Below are positions 4,636 through 9,928 of a stretch of 9,928 nt of DNA, one piece after another; the first letter of the stretch is position 1; each line of letters begins with the position of its first letter. The stretch lies in assembly GCA_003245395.1 (NCBI GenBank), contig QKDF01000091.1, positions 1 through 9,928 on the forward strand. Direction: 5' to 3'. Source of the stretch: Clostridia bacterium (lineage in GTDB: Bacteria > Bacillota > Clostridia > Oscillospirales > Oscillospiraceae). The notes below the pieces were generated by a model. It had not been told where the DNA came from, ran no database searches, and worked only from the letters and a program-made list of their open reading frames with translations. A program made the translations under genes and the position numbers.

Positions 4636-5151
4636 ATGACGTTTCAAGAACTGTCCGAAGCTCGCTATTCTCTGCGCAAATTCAGCGACCGCCCCGTGGA
4701 GGCGGAGAAGCTGGAACTGGTGCTCAAGGCGGCCCAGAATGCACCCACCGCGCACAACAACCAGCCCCAGTATGTGTTCGTGCTCAAAAGCGCACAGGCG
4801 CTGGAGAAAGTGGATACCTGCACCGGCTGCCATTTTCACCCTCCCGTGATGCTGGTGGTGGCTTATGACGCGCAGACTGCATGGAAGCGGACGGAATATG
4901 ATGGCAAGAACCATGGCGAGATTGACGCCGCAATTGCCGCAACCCAGATGATGCTTCAAGCTGCGGATATTGGATTGGGTACTACCTATGTGGGCGTGTT
5001 TGATCCTGCGGCACTGCTGGAGCAATTCCCTGAGATGGCGGGCTATACACCCATTGCCCTGCTGCCGATCGGCTATCCTGCGGAGGGAGCCCATGCATCT
5101 CGTCTCCACACCATGCGCAAGCCGCTTGAGGAATTCTGCATCGAACTGTGA
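4636..5151 (+). CDS. Second nitroreductase-family protein, 171 aa
   Basis: FMN-dependent oxidoreductase of the nitroreductase fold, only distantly like the one at 2974. Marks: SEARYSLRKFSDRPV at 7-21 (family pattern RRSxRxF), NAPTAHNNQPQYVFV at 35-49, a C-x2-C pair at 62/65, GLGTTYVGVFD at 113-123 and LLPIGYPAEGAHAS at 142-155 where the cofactor-side loop sits. Start ATG 4636; AAAGGA (4619-4624) is 11 nt away, a little far. It has its own promoter and ends in a strong terminator shared with the convergent carboxypeptidase gene, so it is a single-gene unit. The C62/C65 pair and TCTGCHFHPP segment are unusual for the family and may bind metal or be redox active (inference). Substrate unknown. 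Confidence 0.92.
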   Translation: MTFQELSEARYSLRKFSDRPVEAEKLELVLKAAQNAPTAHNNQPQYVFVLKSAQALEKVDTCTGCHFHPPVMLVVAYDAQTAWKRTEYDGKNHGEIDAAIAATQMMLQAADIGLGTTYVGVFDPAALLEQFPEMAGYTPIALLPIGYPAEGAHASRLHTMRKPLEEFCIEL

Positions 5152-5197
5152 GTCGCCGCACAGGGACGCTCAGCAGCCATGCACCCATAAAACAAAA

Positions 5198-5234
5198 CGT
5201 CCGGAGCCGCAGCAATTTTGCTGCAGCCCCGGCG
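5198..5234. terminator. Two-way terminator between convergent genes
   Basis: A long stem of about 16 pairs with one bulge joins CGTCCGGAGCCGCAGCAA (5198-5215) to TTGCTGCAGCCCCGGCG (5218-5234). A TTTTT tract follows on the plus strand, and TTTTGTTTTA on the minus strand. It can end both the nitroreductase (plus) and the carboxypeptidase (minus). Confidence 0.88.
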
Positions 5235-5252
5235 TTTTTCGGCTTTTAGGTG

Positions 5253-6614
5253 TTATTTGCGCCGACCGCGGTAACTACTATGGCGGCGGGTGGAGCGGCC
5301 ATAGCGGTATCTGCGCCGCCCCAGGGTCAATTTCCAGATGCCCAGAGCCAGAGTCAGACCTACAAGAAGGCCCAGTACGACACGGACAACGGTTTTATCA
5401 AAAAATTCCTGAATATTATGAAGAATTGTCAGCATCTTGGAAGCTTCCACATCGTTGAGTGCGACCAGAGGTACTGTGGCGTATACCTTTCCGTCATAGG
5501 ACAGGGTGACCTGTCCCAACTCCTCTCCCGCAGTGACGGGGGCTTGTGCCATATCACTGTTGAGTTTGACGGTTCGTTCCAGATCCTTTGGGTCCAGATT
5601 CTTGGGCAGCAGAAGATCCACATCCTGCTCCGCGTGTACGGCTACGCTGTCCGTCTTGGACAGTGACACCGGCACAGAGGCCAGCATGTCCAGACTGGAC
5701 AAGGCGGTCTTGGTGGCGAAATTGTCAAAGCCCCACTCAAACAGGCGCTTTGTCTCAGAAAAGCTCTGTACATCGGCCACGCCGTTTGTCACAATCCGCT
5801 GGGCGCCCAGCACCACGCTGATGAGCGTGCGGCTGCCCTGGGTGGCGGAGGAGACCAGGCAGTGCCCCGCCTCGTCGGTGGAGCCGGTTTTGATTCCGTG
5901 CGCATTGGTATAGCGATAGCCCACGGCACGCCAGTTGGACAGCAGATAGTTCGTGGTGTATAAGTGGCGCTCACCGGAGAGGTTGGTGGCGGGAATGACA
6001 ACATCGGCAGTGTCGCAGATGGTCATGAACTCCTTGTGGGTCAAGGCTTCCTTAGTGATCAGGTACAGATCCCAGGCCGAAGTATAATGCTCCGAATCGT
6101 TCAGGCCGCTGGGGTTGGCAAAGTGCGTGTTTTCACAGCCGAGTTCTTTGGCCTTGGCGTTCATGGCGTCCACAAACGACTCTACAGAGCCGGCGACCGT
6201 CTCGGCCAGAATGTCACAGGCCTCGTTGGCGGAGACCACCAGCATGCAGTAGAGCAAATCCTGCACCGATAATGTCTCACCAACCTTAATGCCGGCGCTG
6301 CTGCCGTCATCGGCTGTCCAAGCCAGGGCAGAGGAAGTGGCGGTGACCGTCTGATCCAGAGACAGTTTACCGCTGTCCACTGCTTCCAGCACCAACAGCG
6401 CCGTCATGATTTTCGTCAGACTGGCGGGATAAAGCTCCTGGTGTTCATTTTTCGCATATAGGACCGAGCCGGTCTCCTCATCAATCAGCAGAGCCGCCTT
6501 GGCCTGGATGTCGGGGTCCGAAACCGCGGTATCCTCTGCGGCAGCCGGTACACTCCAGAGTGCAGCCAGCAGAGCCAGCAACAAAAAAACCGATAAAAAG
6601 CGCTTCATTCTCAT
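5253..6614 (-). CDS. D-alanyl-D-alanine carboxypeptidase (penicillin-binding protein 5/DacF family), 453 aa
   Basis: Low-molecular-weight penicillin-binding protein that trims the terminal D-Ala from peptidoglycan pentapeptides outside the membrane. ATG 6614-6612 is preferred over ATG 6629 because GGGAG (6625-6621) lies 6 nt before it. Residues 1-27 are a signal peptide ending PAAAE. The catalytic motifs are complete: S65-L-T-K68 (nucleophile serine), S128-A-N130 and K242-T-G244. Residues about 295-395 form the PBP5 C-terminal beta domain. Unlike PBP5, which ends in an amphipathic helix, a true membrane span (about 410-430) follows, then an Arg/Tyr/Ser-rich tail of about 20 residues ending RRK. 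So it is probably anchored at both ends at first, and by the C-terminal span after signal cleavage. Convergent with the nitroreductase and divergent from the ComEA-like operon. Confidence 0.95.
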   Translation of the reverse strand: MRMKRFLSVFLLLALLAALWSVPAAAEDTAVSDPDIQAKAALLIDEETGSVLYAKNEHQELYPASLTKIMTALLVLEAVDSGKLSLDQTVTATSSALAWTADDGSSAGIKVGETLSVQDLLYCMLVVSANEACDILAETVAGSVESFVDAMNAKAKELGCENTHFANPSGLNDSEHYTSAWDLYLITKEALTHKEFMTICDTADVVIPATNLSGERHLYTTNYLLSNWRAVGYRYTNAHGIKTGSTDEAGHCLVSSATQGSRTLISVVLGAQRIVTNGVADVQSFSETKRLFEWGFDNFATKTALSSLDMLASVPVSLSKTDSVAVHAEQDVDLLLPKNLDPKDLERTVKLNSDMAQAPVTAGEELGQVTLSYDGKVYATVPLVALNDVEASKMLTILHNIQEFFDKTVVRVVLGLLVGLTLALGIWKLTLGRRRYRYGRSTRRHSSYRGRRK

Positions 6615-6642
6615 GACAATCTCCCGCATCTTGTGCTATAAT
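6613..6642 (+). promoter_or_regulatory. Promoter of the ComEA-like/two-component operon, overlapping a minus-strand -10
   Basis: Plus strand: ATGACA (6613-6618), an 18-bp spacer, TATAAT (6637-6642); transcription would start near 6649, about 84 nt before the TTG start at 6733. On the minus strand TATTAT (6643-6638) overlaps the same -10 and would suit the carboxypeptidase, though I find no good matching -35. The plus -35 overlaps the carboxypeptidase start codon. A second weak -10, TATAAC (6704-6709), lies nearer the gene. Confidence 0.5.
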
Positions 6643-6732
6643 ACATACTAACTGGGCACTTGCGGTAAGCCGGAAGCACCCTTTTTCGACAATTGAAATC
6701 TAGTATAACAGAAAGTTAGAGGGAGTTCAACC

Positions 6733-7121
6733 TTGAGGGTACAGGTAAAACCCACAAAAACCGAGAAAATTTTACTGGCGGTGACAGCTGCCTTTATCTG
6801 TCTGCTGCTGGGGCTGATGCTGTATGGAAAAGCAACCGGTGCACAGGGGCATTATGCCGTTACGACAGAAAAGTCTGCCGCCGTATCGTCTGCGTCGGCG
6901 TCTTCCGTGCCGGCGGATGACGAGGTACCGGTAAACATCAATACTGCCTCAGAAAAAGAGCTGGCATCGCTGCCGGGAATCGGAGAAACACTGGCTGGGC
7001 GGATTGTGGACTACCGCAATGAGCATGGGGCCTTTCCTCCAAGGAGGAAATTCAGAAGGTCAGTGGGATTGGGGAGAAAATATTCGCGGAGATCGCAGAT
7101 CGTATCACCGTGGGAGGATAG
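6733..7121 (+). CDS. ComEA-like helix-hairpin-helix protein, frameshifted after residue 101
   Basis: TTG start at 6733 with GAGGGAG (6719-6725) 7 nt upstream. A membrane anchor spans residues 13-31, then a Ser/Ala-rich linker, then the DNA-binding part VNINTASEKELASLPGIG at 67-84 and GRIVDYRNEHGAF to 101. In ComEA this domain binds incoming DNA outside the membrane during natural transformation. After TTT (7033-7035) the reading frame as written turns into Arg/Ser-rich nonsense ending at 7134. Stepping back one base instead gives S-S-K-E-E-I-Q-K-V-S-G-I-G-E-K and a proper second hairpin ending at TAG 7119-7121, 129 residues in all. So one base seems to be missing. The site is the left edge of an 18-bp palindrome (7033-7050). 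Sequencing error, real mutation or frameshifting cannot be told apart here. No competence gene such as comEC is visible beside it, so a role in DNA uptake is uncertain. Confidence 0.8.
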
Positions 7122-7130
7122 GAGCAGGAT

Positions 7131-7808
7131 ATGAGAATTTTAGTGGTGGACGATGAGCGGCTGCTGGTTAAAGGAATGAAGTTCAACCTGGAGAACGAGG
7201 GATATGAGGTGGAGTGTGCCTATGACGGCGCAGCCGCCGTGGAACTGGCCCGCAACGGGAGGTTCGATCTGATTATTCTGGATGTGATGATGCCGGAGAT
7301 GGACGGACTGGAGACCTGCATGCGTATTCGGGAGTTTTCCAATGTCCCGATTATTATGCTCACCGCCAAAAGCGAGGATGCAGACAAGCTGATGGGTTTT
7401 GAAAGCGGAGCGGACGACTATCTGACAAAGCCGTTCAACATCCTGGAGCTCAAGGCCAGGGTTCGGGCTCTGCTGCGCCGGGCCGCGGGTGTACAGCGTG
7501 CCCAAGGGACGACGCTGACTGCTGGTGCGCTGACCCTGGATACGGAACAGCGGGTGGCGGTGCGAGACGGTCGGACGGTGGATCTGACCGCCAAAGAATA
7601 TGATTTGATCGAGCTTCTTATGCGGAATCCCCGCCGGGTATACAGCCGGGAAAACCTGATGAATGTGGTGTGGGGGTATTCTTACGGCGGGGACTACCGG
7701 ACGGTAGACGTGCATATCCGCCGCCTGCGGGAAAAGTTGGAGCGCAATCCGGCGGAGCCAGAGTATATCCTGACAAAGTGGGGAGTGGGCTACTATTTCA
7801 AAGGGTGA
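7131..7808 (+). CDS. Response regulator, OmpR/PhoB family, 225 aa
   Basis: Cytosolic DNA-binding partner of the kinase that follows. The receiver domain (1-118) has the acidic pocket D7/D8, the phospho-acceptor D51 in LIILDVMMPEMDG, the switch T78 and K100 in DDYLTKPF, all intact. A short linker leads to the winged-helix domain (about 128-225) with DLTAKEYDLIELLMRNPRRV, VWGYSYGGDYRTVDVHIRRL and WGVGYYFKG, typical of the family. The ribosome site GGAG (7121-7124) is 6 nt before ATG 7131 and overlaps the repaired end of the ComEA-like gene. The TGA stop shares bases with a GTG that probably starts the kinase, implying translational coupling. Target genes and signal unknown. Confidence 0.96.
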   Translation: MRILVVDDERLLVKGMKFNLENEGYEVECAYDGAAAVELARNGRFDLIILDVMMPEMDGLETCMRIREFSNVPIIMLTAKSEDADKLMGFESGADDYLTKPFNILELKARVRALLRRAAGVQRAQGTTLTAGALTLDTEQRVAVRDGRTVDLTAKEYDLIELLMRNPRRVYSRENLMNVVWGYSYGGDYRTVDVHIRRLREKLERNPAEPEYILTKWGVGYYFKG

Positions 7809-9222
7809 GACGCGGGTCAAAAACAGCCTGCAGCTGAAATTCGGCCTGAGCTATATTCTGCTGATCGCGGCGGTGCTGGTTTTGCTCAACACCTATCCTT
7901 TGCTGGTATCGGAGGATCTGGTGTTTCGCTCCAAGGCGGCCACCATGCAAAGCAGCGTTTCCGTCATGGTTTCCTCCCTGTCCGGGCTGGACAACCTGAC
8001 AGAGGAGAACGTCACAGCTGCGATGAGCCCTGTGGAATCTACAGGGTTGTCCCGTGTTCTGGTGACAAATGGGACAGGCAGGGTGCTCTATGATACGCGG
8101 GAGACCGGTTCCGCGGTGGGCGACTATGTTCTCTATACGGAGATCGTCCAGGCATTGCTTGGCAACGATACCTTTACCTGCGGATACCGCGGCGGAGCAT
8201 TCCGAAGCCGGGCGGCTTCTCCGGTTCTGTACCAGAACCGCATCATCGGCGCGGTGTACGCCTATGAGTATGACACGGAGCAGGCAGCGCTGCTTCAGGG
8301 GTTTCAAAATAATATCCGGCGAATTTCCATCATCATCGGCGTACTGGTGCTCATGGTATCGCTGATCCTTTCCCGGGCACTGACAAAAAAGATCAGTGAA
8401 CTGCTCTGTGCCATCCGCCAGGTGCGGGAGGGCGCTTACAGCCATCGGGCCGAAATCCGCGGACACGATGAGATTGCCCAGTTGGGGGAGGAGTTCAACA
8501 GTCTGACCGGTCGGCTGCAAAAGACAGAAGAGGCTCGCCGCCGCTTCGTTTCCGACGCGTCCCATGAACTTAAGACCCCGCTGGCGGCCATCCGGCTGCT
8601 GACGGATTCGATTTTACAGACAAACAACATCGACCCCGCCACTACCCAGGAATTTGTGGCGGACATCGGCCAGGAGGCCGAGCGTCTCTCACGCATTACA
8701 GAGGATCTGCTGCGCCTGACTCGGCTGGACAGCAATATTCTGGAGCCTTCCGCGTCGGTGGATGTACAGCCGGTTCTGGAGCAGGTGCTTCGGATGATGG
8801 AGCTGGTGGCCGAGGAGCGGCAGGCAAAGCTGCAGTGCGGTGCGTCGGATCACTGTACCGTCCTGGCCACCCAGGACGAGATCCATCAGGTGATCTACAA
8901 TCTGCTGGACAATGCGGTCAAATATTCCGGCAGCGGTGGGCAGGTTACCGTCAGCCTGAAGCGGGCCGACGGCAGGGCAATCCTGACCGTGGCGGATAAC
9001 GGTGTGGGTATTCCCAAGGAGGACATTCCCCGGATATTTGAACGATTTTATCGGGTGGACAAGGCTCGCTCCCGCATGGCTGGCGGCACGGGGCTGGGGT
9101 TGTCCATCGTCAGCGATACCGTCAAGCGAAGGGGGGGCACCGTGGAGGTGGCCAACCGACCGGAGGGCGGCGCTGTGTTCACCGTATACTGGCCTCTGAC
9201 AGAAGGGGGGGAGCAGGAATGA
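7805..9222 (+). CDS. Sensor histidine kinase (HAMP-HisKA-HATPase), start region apparently frameshifted
   Basis: Membrane kinase that should phosphorylate the preceding regulator. The main frame is open from 7774 to TGA 9220-9222, but its first usual start codon is GTG 7873, inside the first membrane span. GTG 7805-7807 overlaps the regulator stop (GTGA) and reads M-R-R-G-S-K; adding one A to the A5 run 7819-7823 joins it to N-S-L-Q-L-K-F-G and a full span, giving 472 residues. I therefore mark the gene from 7805. Numbering from 7873: external sensor about 14-148 of no family I recognise; second span 150-169; HAMP 170-220; HisKA with phospho-acceptor H231 in SDASHELKTPLAAI; ATPase with N-box around N343-N347, D375-N-G-V-G379 and GGTGLGL 404-410. 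All catalytic boxes are intact. Its stop overlaps the next ATG (ATGA). Confidence 0.93.
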
Positions 9223-9928
9223 AGCGGGGGATGCTGCTGATTCTGAGCGTTCTGCTAATCCTGTCTTCCGGCTGCGCTTATGCCATCAATCAGGCTACGC
9301 AGGTCGCCGAGGAGGACCTCTACACATTGTATTTTGCAGCCGCGGATTTACAAAATGTATCCGGTGAGGATGCCATTGGCTCAGAGACTGTTCCACTGAC
9401 GGAATTGAAAGATCTGGATGTCCGTCAGGCGTCGGAAAAACTGATGACACTGCTGTTAGCAGGCCCGCAGAGTGAGGATTTAAAGAGCCCGTTTCCAGCT
9501 GGAACGCAGCTGCTGGGCGTGGAGATATCCGGGTCACGGGTCTTGGTGGATCTGTCCTCGTCGTATGGGATGCTCTCAGGCGTTGCACTGACTTTGGCAG
9601 ATTACTGCATTACGCTGACACTGACCCAACTGCCCGACATCACGGCAGTGTCTATCACGGTGCGGGGCAAGGAACTGGCGTATCGGGATCGCCAGACCTT
9701 TACTGCTATGGATGTCCTGCTGAGCAGTACGGAAGACGTGGTCAGCACCGTTCCAGCCACGCTGTATTTCCTGGATAAGGACGGCCAGCTGACTGGCGTG
9801 GAAGAACGGCTGGAGCTTTATGAAGGGGATACACAGGTAAATGTCCTGGTCAAAATGCTGCAGTCCGGCCCAGAGCGGCGGGGGCTGACCTCGGCTCTGC
9901 CCGAGGGCTTCAGTGTCTTGTCGGTGTG
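9219..9928 (+). CDS. Lipoprotein with two GerMN-type domains, cut by the window end
   Basis: ATG 9219 overlaps the kinase stop as ATGA, and the frame stays open to the window end (236 codons). Residues 1-18 are a lipoprotein signal with the lipid-site cysteine at 19 (L-S-S-G-C; the -3 residue is Ser rather than the usual Leu). A first domain at about 35-150 starts with a strand LYTLYFAAAD, has ASEKLMTLLLAGPQSEDL and VLVDLSSSYG, and ends with a VSITVRGKEL strand. A second copy begins near 181 (TLYFLDKDGQL) with VNVLVKMLQSGPERRGLTSA. This is the GerMN pattern (GerM, LpqB): 'L-x-GP' helix, 'P-x-G...LG' turn and '+V-x-V-D-L' strand. It should sit on the outer face of the membrane. Following the kinase, it is a good candidate to tune it, as LpqB does for MtrB, or to act in sporulation as GerM does. 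Confidence 0.85.
   Translation, partial: MKRGMLLILSVLLILSSGCAYAINQATQVAEEDLYTLYFAAADLQNVSGEDAIGSETVPLTELKDLDVRQASEKLMTLLLAGPQSEDLKSPFPAGTQLLGVEISGSRVLVDLSSSYGMLSGVALTLADYCITLTLTQLPDITAVSITVRGKELAYRDRQTFTAMDVLLSSTEDVVSTVPATLYFLDKDGQLTGVEERLELYEGDTQVNVLVKMLQSGPERRGLTSALPEGFSVLSV

Noticed and set aside
7140..8565. Long minus-strand frames opposite the regulator and kinase
   Set aside because: They mirror strongly conserved coding sequence on the plus strand and are His/Gln/Pro-rich, as expected for antisense of GC-rich genes.

Overview
The window looks like chromosomal DNA from a spore-forming, GC-rich member of the Clostridia, most probably Oscillospiraceae (Flavonifractor/Lawsonibacter-like). 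This is inferred from the moderately high GC, strong AGGAGG-type ribosome sites, frequent GTG/TTG starts, a GerQ-like coat protein, a GerMN lipoprotein and small-protein families of that group. I see no tRNA, rRNA, CRISPR array, transposase or phage gene. It reads as ordinary chromosome with several uncharacterised small genes.

Layout. 1-455: the C-terminal part of folD on the plus strand, then a terminator. 521-720: a self-contained minus-strand unit encoding a 31-residue, six-cysteine peptide, with a -35/-10 promoter, two palindromes at the promoter, a perfect ribosome site and its own terminator. 803-1207: a minus-strand pair of small proteins (60 and 56 aa) that look like distant paralogues. 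1431-3522: a perfect consensus promoter, a roughly 230-nt leader, a membrane-bound diguanylate cyclase lacking the product-inhibition site, and a nitroreductase 19 nt downstream. 3677-4534: a sigma-K-like promoter, a structured leader and a low-complexity protein with a GerQ-like C-terminal domain, probably a spore coat component. 4562-5151: a second, different nitroreductase with its own promoter. 5198-5234: a two-way terminator shared with the convergent D,D-carboxypeptidase gene (5253-6614, minus). 6613-9928: a divergent plus-strand operon encoding a ComEA-like helix-hairpin-helix protein, an OmpR-type response regulator, a HAMP/HisKA sensor kinase and a GerMN-domain lipoprotein, the last cut by the window end.

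The last three genes form a likely signalling module with start/stop overlaps (GTGA and ATGA). Kinase and regulator followed by a GerMN lipoprotein recalls actinobacterial MtrA-MtrB-LpqB. Two genes in this operon, the ComEA-like gene and the kinase, each look as if one base is missing: after TTT at 7033-7035, and in the A5 run at 7819-7823. These are either assembly errors in short homopolymers or real frameshifts. The most novel item is the isolated cysteine-rich peptide unit at 521-720.
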